From assembly GCA_949296855.1 (NCBI GenBank), contig CASFRN010000108.1, forward strand, positions 1 through 64,000: 64,000 nucleotides of DNA, read 5' to 3'. Below, in pieces: positions 15,601 through 24,327 of the stretch. A program made the position numbers and the translations under genes. The DNA is from an uncultured Bacteroides sp. (GTDB lineage Bacteria > Bacteroidota > Bacteroidia > Bacteroidales > Bacteroidaceae). Every line of letters starts with the position of its first letter. The stretch's first letter is position 1. Below the pieces are notes generated by a model. That model had not been told where the DNA came from. It did no database searches and saw nothing but the letters and a program-made list of their open reading frames with translations.

Positions 15601-15702
15601 TTATTTCGCTTTCTGCGCTTCCTTTTTATCTTGGTAATGAAAATACACCAAGCTGGCAATGGCTATCACTATCACCATGACAGATACAATAACGGCTCCC
15701 AT
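15601..15702 (-). CDS. 33-residue single-helix membrane peptide
   Basis: A 33-codon gene with a start ATG at 15702-15700. Codons 2-21 (GAVIVSVMVIVIAIASLVYF) form one membrane helix, followed by a basic, charged tail (HYQDKKEAQKAK). An AGGAGG-like ribosome binding site precedes it at good spacing, which is unusual in Bacteroidales and argues for a real gene. The ATG overlaps the stop of the HU-HIG gene as TAATG, so the two should be co-translated. No function is known. Confidence 0.65.
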   Translation of the reverse strand: MGAVIVSVMVIVIAIASLVYFHYQDKKEAQKAK

Positions 15703-16334
15703 TATTTTTCCTCCTTTTCTTTTACTTCTTTCCGCTTCACATAAACCCGATGAGGGGCACGACCCGCTATGCCAATCAGTTTCGCATCCACCCACTTGTT
15801 CAGGTCTTGCCACGCCTTGTATTTCAAGAGTCCGGTAAGGTTTCCGTATTCGGTGCGGGTGATGTAATCGTGGGTCTCCAAGTACGACTGGAGCATAGCC
15901 AAGCGTTCTTCTTCCGAATAGGCGGACGAACTTTGCTTTACTTTCTTTTCCGACGGGGCACGAAGCACACGTCCATAGCATTGTTTCGAGAAGTGCTTCG
16001 ACACGGTCATCTTCACCTTGTTGAAATGGATGGACTGAGCATGCACTTCGCTCTTGTCGTACACCTCCGTATCGGCTTTCAGCGAGACGGAAAGCGTTCC
16101 GATATTGCCTATCTGCACCCGGCGGCCTTCGGAAAGGAGTTGCACGGCCCAATGTTCTATCTCGTCCATTACGGCAAGGACATTCCCTTTGGTCAGCCCG
16201 GAATGGGCGACTATCTTTTGGGTTAATTCGTTGAACGAAACGGTCTGATACGGAATCAGTTTCGGATAAAGGCGCGGCGCGTTTTCATCGTTTTCTTTCG
16301 AAGGCAAAGGCATAAAATCGTAAAGTACACTCAT
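15702..16334 (-). CDS. HU-HIG family DNA-binding protein with C-terminal winged-helix-like region
   Basis: A 210-residue HU/IHF-like protein of the Bacteroidetes HU-HIG type. The HU-like part covers about residues 28-125, with the helix pair VSFNELTQKIVAHSGLTKGN and the strand region IGNIGTLSVSLK. Plain HU proteins are about 90 residues. The extra 80 residues (SYLETHDYITRTEYGNLTGL) look like a winged helix-turn-helix. It probably binds DNA as a chromatin or regulatory protein. The upstream region has a consensus promoter (16520-16490) and, between promoter and gene, a large inverted repeat that may be its own operator. Confidence 0.8.
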   Translation of the reverse strand: MSVLYDFMPLPSKENDENAPRLYPKLIPYQTVSFNELTQKIVAHSGLTKGNVLAVMDEIEHWAVQLLSEGRRVQIGNIGTLSVSLKADTEVYDKSEVHAQSIHFNKVKMTVSKHFSKQCYGRVLRAPSEKKVKQSSSAYSEEERLAMLQSYLETHDYITRTEYGNLTGLLKYKAWQDLNKWVDAKLIGIAGRAPHRVYVKRKEVKEKEEK

Positions 16335-16385
16335 GATAATGTGATTTTAAATGGTTAACAATCTGTTTTCTGCTATCTCCCTTCT

Positions 16386-16473
16386 ACGGTTTCCGTCCCA
16401 AAACCGTACGGTTTTCGTACCAAGAACGTACGGTTTCCGAACCAAGAACGTACGGTTTTGGGACGGAAACCGT
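16386..16473. repeat. 25-bp perfect inverted repeat with 22-bp-spaced direct repeats
   Basis: Arms 16386-16410 and 16449-16473 are perfect reverse complements. Inside, ACCAAGAACGTACGGTTT occurs at 16419-16436 and again at 16441-16458, a spacing of 22 bp or about two helix turns. The element lies in the 5' untranslated region of the HU-HIG gene. A second copy is at 48807-48898. It could be a protein-binding operator or a large RNA hairpin. Confidence 0.75.
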
Positions 16474-16489
16474 AAAAGGAAGACATCCG

Positions 16490-16520
16490 CAAAGATAATA
16501 CAATGCAGCCCCGAAGTCAA
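16490..16520 (-). promoter_or_regulatory. Bacteroides-type promoter for the HU-HIG gene
   Basis: On the minus strand TTG (16520-16518), a 20-base spacer and TATCTTTG (16497-16490) fit the consensus. The leader before the ATG at 16334 would be about 150 nt and contains the inverted repeat. Confidence 0.6.
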
Positions 16521-16643
16521 GTATATCGGGGTTTATTTGAAAAACGAGAGGCACTTTTTTGCATCATTTTCGTGCAGTTTTTAGCGGATTCTGCATTTTT
16601 TTGATGCAAAATCGCTATATTTGTTCCCTAAACATAGAATATT

Positions 16644-17810
16644 ATGGAACAACTGTATGAGTTTTTCAACCGGAAATTAAAGCATACGCCTACCGGATTC
16701 TTCCGGTACCGGTATAACCAAATCAAATGGAACGGACGGGCTTTCGGGCTTGTCGGTCCGCGTGGTGTGGGCAAGTCTACCATGCTCCTGCAATACATCA
16801 AGCAGCATCTTGACCCTACCGATACGCTCTATGTATCCGCCGACCATCTATACTTTGCCGAGCATAAGCTTGTGGAATTGGCAGACCGTTTTGTCAAAAT
16901 GGGAGGGAAACACCTGTTCATCGATGAAATCCATAAGTATGAAGGTTGGTCGAGGGAGTTGAAGCAAATTTACGATAGTTATGATGATTTGCAAATCGTC
17001 ATCTCCGGATCATCCATTCTTGATATATACAAAGGACTTGCCGACCTGAGCCGACGGATGCCCATTTATACGATGCAAGGGCTTTCGTTCCGTGAATACC
17101 TGCATTTGTTCCACCAAATCGAAGTACCGATATATAGCCTTGAGGAAATAGTGACGCATAAGGTCATGCTTCCTATCGAACATCCATTGCCGCTTTTCAA
17201 GGATTATCTCCGCAATGGATATTACCCTTTCGGCAAAGATGAAGAGTACGAAATGGAGCTGATGCAAGTTATCAATCAAACGATGGAAGCGGATATCCCG
17301 CAACACATACAAGCGAACATCTCTTTAGGACGGAAACTGAAAAGCCTCCTGATGGTGATAGCCAAAAGCGTTCCTTTCAAACCGGTCATGCAAAAGCTGG
17401 CGGAGACTACAGGCATCAGCCGGAATGACATCCCGAATTACCTGATTTATATGGAAAAAGCAGGTATGATAGCCCAACTCAGGGACACTACAGGAGGCAT
17501 ACGCGGCTTGGGGAAAGTAGAAAAACTTTACCTTGACAACACGAACCTGATTTATACATTAGCTCCGGGACAAGCGGAAATAGGCAACGTGCGGGAAACC
17601 TTTTTTATGAATCAGACAAGAGTAGCGAATGAAGTGACCACTTCCAGCCTCTCCGATTTCGAAATAAACGGAAAAGTATTCGAAATCGGAGGACGCAAAA
17701 AAGGGCAAAAACAAATCGAAAGTGCACAAGAGGGATATATCGTGAAAGACGATATCGAAAACGGTTACGCCAACATCATCCCCCTATGGGCTTTCGGGCT
17801 GAACTATTAG
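16644..17810 (+). CDS. AAA ATPase of the AAA_14/DUF4143 type
   Basis: A 388-residue protein with a P-loop GPRGVGKST near residue 38 and a Walker B strand KHLFIDEIHK near 91, followed by a sensor-type IVISGSSIL. The C-terminal half has the DUF4143-like pattern (NYLIYMEKAGMIAQLRDTTG) and ends in a nuclease-like fold piece (FEIGGRKKGQKQI). Such ATPases are numerous in Bacteroides and many lie in mobile or defence-related regions; their function is not known. A -7-like box TATATTTG (16616-16623) is 20 bp before the start. The gene ends 8 bp from the converging HdeD-like gene. Confidence 0.8.
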   Translation: MEQLYEFFNRKLKHTPTGFFRYRYNQIKWNGRAFGLVGPRGVGKSTMLLQYIKQHLDPTDTLYVSADHLYFAEHKLVELADRFVKMGGKHLFIDEIHKYEGWSRELKQIYDSYDDLQIVISGSSILDIYKGLADLSRRMPIYTMQGLSFREYLHLFHQIEVPIYSLEEIVTHKVMLPIEHPLPLFKDYLRNGYYPFGKDEEYEMELMQVINQTMEADIPQHIQANISLGRKLKSLLMVIAKSVPFKPVMQKLAETTGISRNDIPNYLIYMEKAGMIAQLRDTTGGIRGLGKVEKLYLDNTNLIYTLAPGQAEIGNVRETFFMNQTRVANEVTTSSLSDFEINGKVFEIGGRKKGQKQIESAQEGYIVKDDIENGYANIIPLWAFGLNY

Positions 17811-17817
17811 TCTCTTC

Positions 17818-18381
17818 TCACTCCTCTATCACTTCCACATCCGTTATCACCTGATTGCTCTTCCTCCGGTAACGGATGATACGGAAGAGGTCGGTCAAGC
17901 CGTAGACGATAGAAGATGCGCCTAATACGATGAAGGGGATTTTTGCGGCTTCGAATGGGTTTACTAAAATCAGGATGCCCGCCAGCAAGAGCAAGACCGG
18001 AATGACATAGAAGATAGCCGGAACGCTTCCCGTGAGCTTCCGTACCGAAATGAAGTTCATCAGCTGGCCGATGCCGCCCAATACGAGCAAAGCTCCCAAT
18101 ACATACATCAGGATGCCGACAAAGAAAGCAGGCATGACGATGAGCCATAGCCCCAACAAGGCACTACCCAACGCTACAATAGGGAATGCCCTTCCGCTTC
18201 CGTCTTCCGCACGGCTACGGGAAGCGAAATAGGCGAATATCCCGTACAAGCCCGGCAAAAGGAACAATACCCCAACCGTTATCACCAGATAAATCATCGC
18301 GGCTTCGGGCCACATCACCAGCAGACCCCCCATTATCAACGCGCACAAGCTGCACATTACTGAATAACCGAATAGTCTCAT
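17818..18381 (-). CDS. HdeD-like membrane protein (DUF308)
   Basis: A 187-residue protein with six hydrophobic helices arranged as three pairs, the pattern of the DUF308/HdeD family. E. coli HdeD belongs to an acid-resistance island, but the role in Bacteroidales is not established. The helices include ALIMGGLLVMWPEAAMIYLV and LGALLVLGGIGQLMNF, with the typical Trp-Pro turn. The charged C-terminus (YRRKSNQVITDVEVIEE) is cytoplasmic. It is transcribed away from the trp operon. Confidence 0.75.
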   Translation of the reverse strand: MRLFGYSVMCSLCALIMGGLLVMWPEAAMIYLVITVGVLFLLPGLYGIFAYFASRSRAEDGSGRAFPIVALGSALLGLWLIVMPAFFVGILMYVLGALLVLGGIGQLMNFISVRKLTGSVPAIFYVIPVLLLLAGILILVNPFEAAKIPFIVLGASSIVYGLTDLFRIIRYRRKSNQVITDVEVIEE

Positions 18382-18484
18382 TTTTATTTCCTCCTTATTT
18401 ATTACAATACTACGAAGATAATCGTTTTTTCTTGTTTATACAAATAAACAACTACAGATATAAAACAAAAAAATTCCCATTTTG

Positions 18485-18515
18485 TTTGCATATTCAAATT
18501 TTATCGCTACTTTTG
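18485..18515 (+). promoter_or_regulatory. Promoter of the trp operon
   Basis: TTTG (18485-18488), a 19-base spacer and TACTTTTG (18508-18515) match the Bacteroides consensus. Transcription should begin near 18522, about 28 bp before the leader peptide. Confidence 0.75.
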
Positions 18516-18549
18516 CTCCCGAATCAAAACAAAAGCATAACAAAAACTT

Positions 18550-18612
18550 ATGAACTCATTGATGACAAATACATATCGTTGGTGGCGTTACTTACTACTC
18601 ATAAAGTCGTAA
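18550..18612 (+). CDS. trpL: trp operon leader peptide
   Basis: A 20-codon open frame (ATG 18550, TAA 18610-18612) with tandem Trp codons TGG TGG at 18580-18585, within NTYRWWRYLL. Tryptophan is rare, and two in a row in a short peptide between the trp promoter and a terminator hairpin is the mark of translation-coupled attenuation. Stalling of the ribosome at the Trp codons when charged tRNA-Trp is scarce would favour read-through. It is too short to be reliably called by gene finders. A weak alternative pairing between CAGTC (18621-18625) and the left arm of the terminator (GGCTG, 18680-18684) could serve as antiterminator, but I could not fold it. Confidence 0.8.
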   Translation: MNSLMTNTYRWWRYLLLIKS

Positions 18613-18676
18613 GCTAACCCAGTCCGCGTGTATTTGTCCTTTTTCATATCACAAACATAGTATTTAGACATTATTC

Positions 18677-18710
18677 AAAGGCTGTCGTTCTTACGACAGC
18701 CTTTTTTGTT
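18677..18710 (+). terminator. trp attenuator terminator
   Basis: Twelve-base arms (18677-18688 and 18693-18704) with a 4-base loop are followed by a T-rich tract. It lies 65 bp after the leader peptide stop and 40 bp before trpB, so it is an attenuator rather than the end of an upstream gene. Confidence 0.82.
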
Positions 18711-18751
18711 TTTATCCCTTGCATCATAAATAATTAACAATATAAACCAAC

Positions 18752-19963
18752 ATGGAAAAGTATCAAGTAGACTCAAACGGATTTTATGGAGATTTCGGAG
18801 GCGCATACATCCCCGAAATACTCCACCGGTGTGTGACCGAACTGAAAGAAGCGTATCTGAACGTATTGGATAGCGACGAGTTCAAGCAAGAATTCTCCAA
18901 CTTGCTTCGCGATTATGTGGGGCGTCCCTCGCCGCTCTACCTTGCCCGCAGGCTTTCGGAGAAATACGGATGCAAGATTTACCTGAAGCGCGAAGACCTG
19001 AACCATACCGGCGCACACAAGATAAACAACGCTATCGGGCAAGCTTTGCTGGCACGCCACATGGGAAAGAAACGCATCATCGCCGAGACCGGAGCGGGGC
19101 AACATGGGGTAGCAACGGCTACGGTATGTGCCCTGATGAACATGGAATGCGTGGTCTACATGGGCGAAACCGACATCAAGCGCCAGCACATCAACGTAGA
19201 AAAGATGAAGATGCTGGGGGCGGAAGTACGTCCGGTCACATCGGGAAACAAGACCCTGAAGGATGCCACCAACGAAGCCATACGCGACTGGTGTTGCCAT
19301 CCCGAAGACACATACTACATAATAGGCTCTACCGTAGGCCCTCACCCGTATCCCGACATGGTGGCACGCCTTCAGTCGGTGATTAGTGAAGAAATTAAGA
19401 AACAACTCTTGGCACACGAAGGGCGCGATTATCCCGATTATCTGATAGCGTGTGTGGGAGGAGGAAGCAATGCCGCGGGCACCGTCTATCATTATTTGGA
19501 TGATGAACGTGTAAAGATTGTACTTGCCGAAGCCGGAGGGAAAGGCATCCGTTCGGGATATTCCGCCGCCACTATCCATTTAGGGCGATTGGGCATCATA
19601 CACGGCTCGAAGACCTTGGTGATGCAAGACGAAGACGGGCAAATCTTAGAGCCTTATTCCGTCTCCGCCGGACTGGACTATCCGGGCATCGGACCGCTCC
19701 ACGCCAATCTTGCCGCCCGGCACCGTGCCACGGTATATGCCATTAACGATGATGAAGCCATCCGTGCCGCCTTCGAGTTGACCCGATTGGAGGGCATCAT
19801 CCCGGCACTCGAATCGGCACATGCCTTGGGAGCGTTGGAGAAACTCAGCTTCAAGCCCGAAGACATCGTAGTGCTCACCGTGTCGGGACGGGGAGATAAG
19901 GATATTGAGACGTATTTGAATGAAGAATTAAGAATGAAGAGGCATTGTCATCCTGAGCGTTAG
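18752..19963 (+). CDS. trpB: tryptophan synthase beta chain
   Basis: The 403-residue beta subunit condenses indole with serine to tryptophan using pyridoxal phosphate. The PLP lysine is in [10 protein letters not shown] (near residue 92), the phosphate loop is GGGSNAAGT (near 234), and the catalytic Glu lies in AETGAGQHG. It is the first structural gene of the operon, whereas in E. coli it is next to last. The C-terminal residues [10 protein letters not shown] are outside the family consensus and are encoded by the start of a dispersed repeat (from 19946), so the original stop has been replaced. Confidence 0.96.
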   Translation: MEKYQVDSNGFYGDFGGAYIPEILHRCVTELKEAYLNVLDSDEFKQEFSNLLRDYVGRPSPLYLARRLSEKYGCKIYLKREDLNHTGAHKINNAIGQALLARHMGKKRIIAETGAGQHGVATATVCALMNMECVVYMGETDIKRQHINVEKMKMLGAEVRPVTSGNKTLKDATNEAIRDWCCHPEDTYYIIGSTVGPHPYPDMVARLQSVISEEIKKQLLAHEGRDYPDYLIACVGGGSNAAGTVYHYLDDERVKIVLAEAGGKGIRSGYSAATIHLGRLGIIHGSKTLVMQDEDGQILEPYSVSAGLDYPGIGPLHANLAARHRATVYAINDDEAIRAAFELTRLEGIIPALESAHALGALEKLSFKPEDIVVLTVSGRGDKDIETYLNEELRMKRHCHPER

Positions 19964-20164
19964 CGAAGAATCTCGTATGAGGATGTGTCATAATGGAAAT
20001 TTACTATCAAAAAGTAATGTCATTCTGAACGAAGTGAAGAATCTCGTGTGCATCAGCTTGTGTTTTCGAGATCCTTCACTACGTTCAGGATGACAAAATG
20101 AAAGCTAATTTCTATTTTGACACAGTCTCGAGATTCTTCCTCCCTACGGTCGTCAGAATGACAA
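19946..20164. repeat. Nested palindromic repeat in the trpB-trpE junction
   Basis: The outer arms begin TGTCATCCTGAGCG (19946) and end CGTCAGAATGACAAA (20150-20164). A second palindrome of the same family (20017-20097, TGTCATTCTGAACG to CGTTCAGGATGACA) sits inside the first, as if inserted into it. A related copy is at 25128-25214. The transcript would form a long hairpin between trpB and trpE. Confidence 0.8.
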
Positions 20165-20210
20165 AAAGATACAACTATTAATTATTCACTCTTAACTATT
20201 AACTAAAGAC

Positions 20211-21608
20211 ATGACCTACCATTACCATACCCACCACAAAGTCTTGCTGGGCGACCTCCATACCCCGGTAAGCACTTACCTGAAGGTGCGCGACCTGTTT
20301 CCGCAAAGTGCCCTAATGGAAAGCTCCGACTATCACGGGACGGAAAATAACCGCTCGTTCATCGGGCTGAACCCGATAGCCAGTGTCAGCGTGAGCCACG
20401 GAATAGCCACCCTGCTCTATCCCGACCATTCGCGCGAGGAAATCGAGATAACCGATACATGCAGCGTAGAGCAAGTGATGAACCGCTTCCTTTCGCGTTT
20501 CCACGTAACGGGAGAGTATGCCGGATATTGCGGGCTTTACGGATACACAACGTTCAATGCCGTGCGCTATTTCGAACCTATCGAAGTGAAAGACAGCACC
20601 GAGGCGAAGAACGATGCTCCCGACATCCTTTACATCCTGTATAAGTACATCATCGTTTTCCACGATTTCAAGAGCGAAATGGTACTGGTGGAAATGGCTG
20701 GCGGAGAAGAGCCGAGCCACATTGCCGAGATAGAACGCGCCATCCACAACCGCAACTATACCACGTACGATTTCCACCCCATAGGCGAGACCTCCAGCAC
20801 CCTGACCGACGAGGAGCACAAAGCGAACATCCGCAAAGGAATCGCCCGATGCCTGCGGGGAGACGTGTTCCAAATCGTCCTCTCGCGCCGGTTCGTCCAG
20901 CGGTTCCAGGGCGATGACTTCAAACTCTACCGTGCCTTGCGGAGCATCAACCCCTCGCCTTACCTCTTCTATTTCGACTTCGGCGGATTCCGCATCTTCG
21001 GCTCCTCGCCCGAAACGCATTGCAAGATAGAAGGCGGACAAGCCACTATCGACCCCATTGCGGGCACCACCCGAAGAAGCGGAGACAAGGAGACCGACCG
21101 GAAGCTGACCGAAGCCCTCCTTGCCGACCCGAAAGAGAACGCCGAACACGTGATGCTGGTCGACCTCGCCCGGAACGACCTGAACCGGAACTGCACCGGC
21201 ACGCACGTGGCTTTCTACAAGGAGCCTCAATATTATAGCCACGTCATCCACCTCGTGAGCCGGGTATGCGGAACGCTTCGGAAAGACACCAATGCCATCC
21301 GCACCTTCATCGACACTTTCCCTGCCGGAACATTGAGCGGTGCGCCGAAAGTGCGCGCCATGCAACTCATCAGCGAAATCGAGCCGCACAACCGGGGTGC
21401 CTACGGAGGGTGCATCGGCTTCATCGGGCTGGACGGCACGCTCAACCAAGCCATTACCATCCGCACCTTCGTAAGCCGCAACCACGAACTATGGTTCCAA
21501 GCGGGAGGAGGCATCACCGCCCTGAGCGATGAAGAAAACGAATTGCAAGAAGTAAACAACAAACTGGGTGCCTTGAAGAAAGCCATCCTGATAGCCGAAC
21601 AACTTTAA
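20211..21608 (+). CDS. trpE: anthranilate synthase component I
   Basis: The 465-residue chorismate-using subunit makes anthranilate with ammonia delivered by TrpG. The feedback site motif is visible as LMESSDYH (near residue 37), close to the LLES element that binds tryptophan in TrpE. Catalytic-domain motifs include IDPIAGTTRRSG, HVMLVDLARNDL and FPAGTLSGAPKVRA. The trpG start follows 12 bp after the stop. Confidence 0.96.
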   Translation: MTYHYHTHHKVLLGDLHTPVSTYLKVRDLFPQSALMESSDYHGTENNRSFIGLNPIASVSVSHGIATLLYPDHSREEIEITDTCSVEQVMNRFLSRFHVTGEYAGYCGLYGYTTFNAVRYFEPIEVKDSTEAKNDAPDILYILYKYIIVFHDFKSEMVLVEMAGGEEPSHIAEIERAIHNRNYTTYDFHPIGETSSTLTDEEHKANIRKGIARCLRGDVFQIVLSRRFVQRFQGDDFKLYRALRSINPSPYLFYFDFGGFRIFGSSPETHCKIEGGQATIDPIAGTTRRSGDKETDRKLTEALLADPKENAEHVMLVDLARNDLNRNCTGTHVAFYKEPQYYSHVIHLVSRVCGTLRKDTNAIRTFIDTFPAGTLSGAPKVRAMQLISEIEPHNRGAYGGCIGFIGLDGTLNQAITIRTFVSRNHELWFQAGGGITALSDEENELQEVNNKLGALKKAILIAEQL

Positions 21609-21620
21609 GAACAAAAGATT

Positions 21621-22214
21621 ATGAAAACCGTTATCATAGACAATTACGACTCGTTCACCTATAACCTGAGCCAGCTATTGCAAGAATCGGGAGCCGAGGT
21701 CACCGTACTCCGAAACGACAAGTTCCGCATGGAAGACCTCGAAGCGTACGACAAGATTGTGCTCTCTCCCGGTCCGGGCATCCCCGAAGAAGCCGGCTTG
21801 CTCCTCGACGTCATCCGCACGTATGCCGGACGAAAGCCCATTTTAGGCATCTGCCTGGGCGAGCAAGCCATCGGCGAAGTGTTCGGAGGAAAGCTTGTCA
21901 ACCTCTCCACCGTCTTCCACGGCATCCAAAGCACGGTATCCGTCGATACCCAAGATTACCTCTTCCGAGGGCTTCCGCACGAGATTCCTGTAGGCAGGTA
22001 CCACTCGTGGGTAGTAGACAAAGCCTCGCTCCCGCCCGTCCTCCAGGTGATAGCCGAAAGCCGGGAAGGACAGGTCATGGCACTCCGCCACCGCGAATAC
22101 GACATCCGGGGCATCCAGTTCCACCCCGAGTCGGTGCTTACCCCCGACGGGAAACGCATCATAGAAAACTGGATGAAAAGTTACACCACAGATTACACAG
22201 ATTTTAAAAATTAA
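21621..22214 (+). CDS. trpG: anthranilate synthase component II (glutamine amidotransferase)
   Basis: A 197-residue class I amidotransferase. The catalytic Cys is in GICLGEQAIG (near residue 79) and the His-Glu pair in IQFHPESVLT (near 173). The usual His after Gly in GxCLGHQ is Glu here. It passes ammonia to TrpE. The last ten residues (TTDYTDFKN) are not family sequence: they are the translation of the repeat arm CACCACAGATTACACAGAT at 22184. The same element gives the same tail to TrpC. Confidence 0.95.
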   Translation: MKTVIIDNYDSFTYNLSQLLQESGAEVTVLRNDKFRMEDLEAYDKIVLSPGPGIPEEAGLLLDVIRTYAGRKPILGICLGEQAIGEVFGGKLVNLSTVFHGIQSTVSVDTQDYLFRGLPHEIPVGRYHSWVVDKASLPPVLQVIAESREGQVMALRHREYDIRGIQFHPESVLTPDGKRIIENWMKSYTTDYTDFKN

Positions 22215-22377
22215 TTATCCATCACATATTACACAATATTATAGTGCGCCACAAAGTCCCGATGTAGGGGCGGGGTCTGCCCGCCCGAATACATCAACCG
22301 ATACATCCGTGGGCGCATTCGGGCAGGCAAACCCTGCCCCTACAAGCTAACAAATTAATCTGTGTAATCTGTGATGA
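22184..22377. repeat. Composite repeat between trpG and trpD
   Basis: Outer arms CACCACAGATTACACAGAT (22184) and its complement (to 22377) flank a separate palindrome, 22263-22344, beginning TGTAGGGGCGGGGTCTGCC and ending CCTGCCCCTACA. A repeat inserted in a repeat is the simplest reading. A near-identical composite occurs at 24295-24464. Confidence 0.8.
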
Positions 22378-22396
22378 ATAAAAAACTTCACGCAAT

Positions 22397-23392
22397 ATGA
22401 AAGCAATACTTACCCGCCTTTTCGCCCACGAAGAACTCTCGCACGAAGAGGCACGCACGCTGATGCAAGGCATCACGCAAGGCAAATACAACGATACGCA
22501 AGTGGCATCCCTCCTCACCGTATTCCAGATGCGGGGAATCAAGGTCGATGAACTGGCTGGATTCCGCCAAGCCCTGTTAGAGACACGCATTCCCGTGGAC
22601 TTCTCCGACTATGCCCCCATCGACATCGTGGGGACGGGAGGCGACGGGAAAAACACCTTCAACATCTCCACCTGTGCCTGCTTTGTGGTGGCTGGAGCGG
22701 GCTATGCCGTAGCCAAGCACGGCAACTACGGAGCCACATCGGTGAGCGGAGCCAGCAACGTGATGGAACAACACGGAGTGCGCTTCACGTCCGACGAAGC
22801 CCGCTTGCGCCGTTCCATCGAAACGTGCCGCATGGCATACCTCCACGCCCCGCTCTTCAATCCCGCCATGAAGCACGTAGCCGGGGTGCGCAAAGCCCTG
22901 CAGGTGCGCACGCTCTTCAACCTCCTCGGACCGCTCATCAACCCCTGCCAGCCCCCTTACCAGCTCTTAGGCGTGGCAGACCTAGCGCAAATGCGGCTCT
23001 ACACCAACACCCTCCAGCGGTTGGGCATCGGGTTTGCCGTAGTCAACAACCTGGACGGGTACGACGAAATATCCCTCACCGACGAGTTTAAGGTGATGAC
23101 CAACCGCTACGAAACCATCTACCGCCCCGCCGACTTGGGTTTCTCGCTCGCCCCGCAAGAGGAGCTATCGGGAGGAAGCACCCCGCAAGAAGCAGCCCGG
23201 ATATTCGACTCCGTCCTGCAGAACCGCGCCACCCGTGCCCAGACCGAATGCGTCCTGATAAACGCCTCGTTCGCCATCCAAGCCCGCGAACCCAGAAAGC
23301 CCATAGAAGCCTGCGTGGCATTGGCGCGCGAATCATTGGAAAGCGGACGGGCATGGAAAACCTTATGCCGGTTTGTGGAAATAAATAGCTAA
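22397..23392 (+). CDS. trpD: anthranilate phosphoribosyltransferase
   Basis: A 331-residue protein that joins anthranilate to PRPP. The PRPP loop GTGGDGKNTFNIST is near residue 79, followed by AKHGNYGATSVSGASNV. The length is standard for stand-alone TrpD; in E. coli the gene is fused to trpG. It lies between two repeat-filled junctions in the operon. Confidence 0.95.
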   Translation: MKAILTRLFAHEELSHEEARTLMQGITQGKYNDTQVASLLTVFQMRGIKVDELAGFRQALLETRIPVDFSDYAPIDIVGTGGDGKNTFNISTCACFVVAGAGYAVAKHGNYGATSVSGASNVMEQHGVRFTSDEARLRRSIETCRMAYLHAPLFNPAMKHVAGVRKALQVRTLFNLLGPLINPCQPPYQLLGVADLAQMRLYTNTLQRLGIGFAVVNNLDGYDEISLTDEFKVMTNRYETIYRPADLGFSLAPQEELSGGSTPQEAARIFDSVLQNRATRAQTECVLINASFAIQAREPRKPIEACVALARESLESGRAWKTLCRFVEINS

Positions 23393-23404
23393 ACGATTAT
23401 GATA

Positions 23405-23494
23405 TTCACCACAGATTACACAGATTTAAATAATTAATTATAGTAATGTAGTATAGAGGAAATAATTTAATTAATCTGTGCAATCTGTGGTGAA
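23405..23494. repeat. Palindromic intergenic repeat between trpD and trpC
   Basis: Arms of the family CACCACAGATTACACAGAT (23407 onward) and its complement (ending 23494) enclose an A+T-rich spacer. This copy has no inserted second element. Confidence 0.8.
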
Positions 23495-23514
23495 AAACCC
23501 AAAACATACACATC

Positions 23515-24327
23515 ATGAGTAAGGATATTTTAGAAGAAATCATCGCGCACAAGCGCATCGAGATAGCGGAGCAAGAGAAAGCCGTCTCCGCCGCCTTCCT
23601 CGAAAAACAGATAGAAGGAAGCCGCCCCGCGCGAAGCCTGAAGCAAAGCCTCCTCGCCTCGCCCACGGGCATCATCGCCGAGTTCAAACGCCGCTCGCCC
23701 TCGAAAGGGTGGATAAAGCAAGACGCCGATGCCGCACGCATACCCGCCGGTTACGAGCAAGCCGGAGCCGCCGCCCTCTCCATCCTCACCGATGAACGGT
23801 TCTTCGGAGGCTCGTTAAGAGACATCCGCACGGCACGCCCCACGGTCTCCCTCCCCATCCTGTGCAAGGACTTCATCATCAGCCCCTACCAACTCTTGCA
23901 AGCCAAGGCGGTACAGGCGGATGCCGTCCTCTTGATAGCCTCGGCACTCACCCGGCAAGAATGCCTCGTCTTGGCACGGGAAGCGCATACATTAGGGCTG
24001 GAAACCCTGCTGGAAATCCATACCGAAGCCGAACTGGAGTATCTAAGCGAAAACATCGATGTGGTGGGAATCAACAACCGCCACCTCGGCACATTTCACA
24101 CCGATGCGTCCCATTCGCTCCGGCTCATCGAAGCATTGCCTCCCGACGTGGTGAAAATCTCCGAGAGCGGCATCTCCAGTCCCGGCACCGTCCGTCGACT
24201 CCGCCAAGCTGGATTCCGCGGATTCCTCATCGGCGAAGCCTTCATGAAGACACCCGCCCCGGGAGAGACCTTGCGGCACTTTATTGCTGATTTTTTCACC
24301 ACAGATTACACAGATTTAAATAATTAA
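23515..24327 (+). CDS. trpC: indole-3-glycerol phosphate synthase
   Basis: A 270-residue (beta/alpha)8 enzyme. Active-site strands are visible: IIAEFKRRSPSKGW near residue 56, PILCKDFI near 119, VGINNRHLGTF near 186 and KISESGI near 214. It closes the indole ring in the pathway. The C-terminus FFTTDYTDLNN is encoded by a dispersed repeat, as in TrpG, and is not part of the fold. Confidence 0.95.
   Translation: MSKDILEEIIAHKRIEIAEQEKAVSAAFLEKQIEGSRPARSLKQSLLASPTGIIAEFKRRSPSKGWIKQDADAARIPAGYEQAGAAALSILTDERFFGGSLRDIRTARPTVSLPILCKDFIISPYQLLQAKAVQADAVLLIASALTRQECLVLAREAHTLGLETLLEIHTEAELEYLSENIDVVGINNRHLGTFHTDASHSLRLIEALPPDVVKISESGISSPGTVRRLRQAGFRGFLIGEAFMKTPAPGETLRHFIADFFTTDYTDLNN

Noticed and set aside
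15601..16152. 183-codon frame on the minus strand
   Set aside because: It overlaps the HU-HIG gene in another frame almost entirely; only its last 33 codons, with their own start and ribosome binding site, make sense.
22263..22344. Riboswitch between trpG and trpD
   Set aside because: The sequence is a dispersed palindrome also found at 24341-24422 and in part at 26188, so it is a repeat, not a gene-specific leader.
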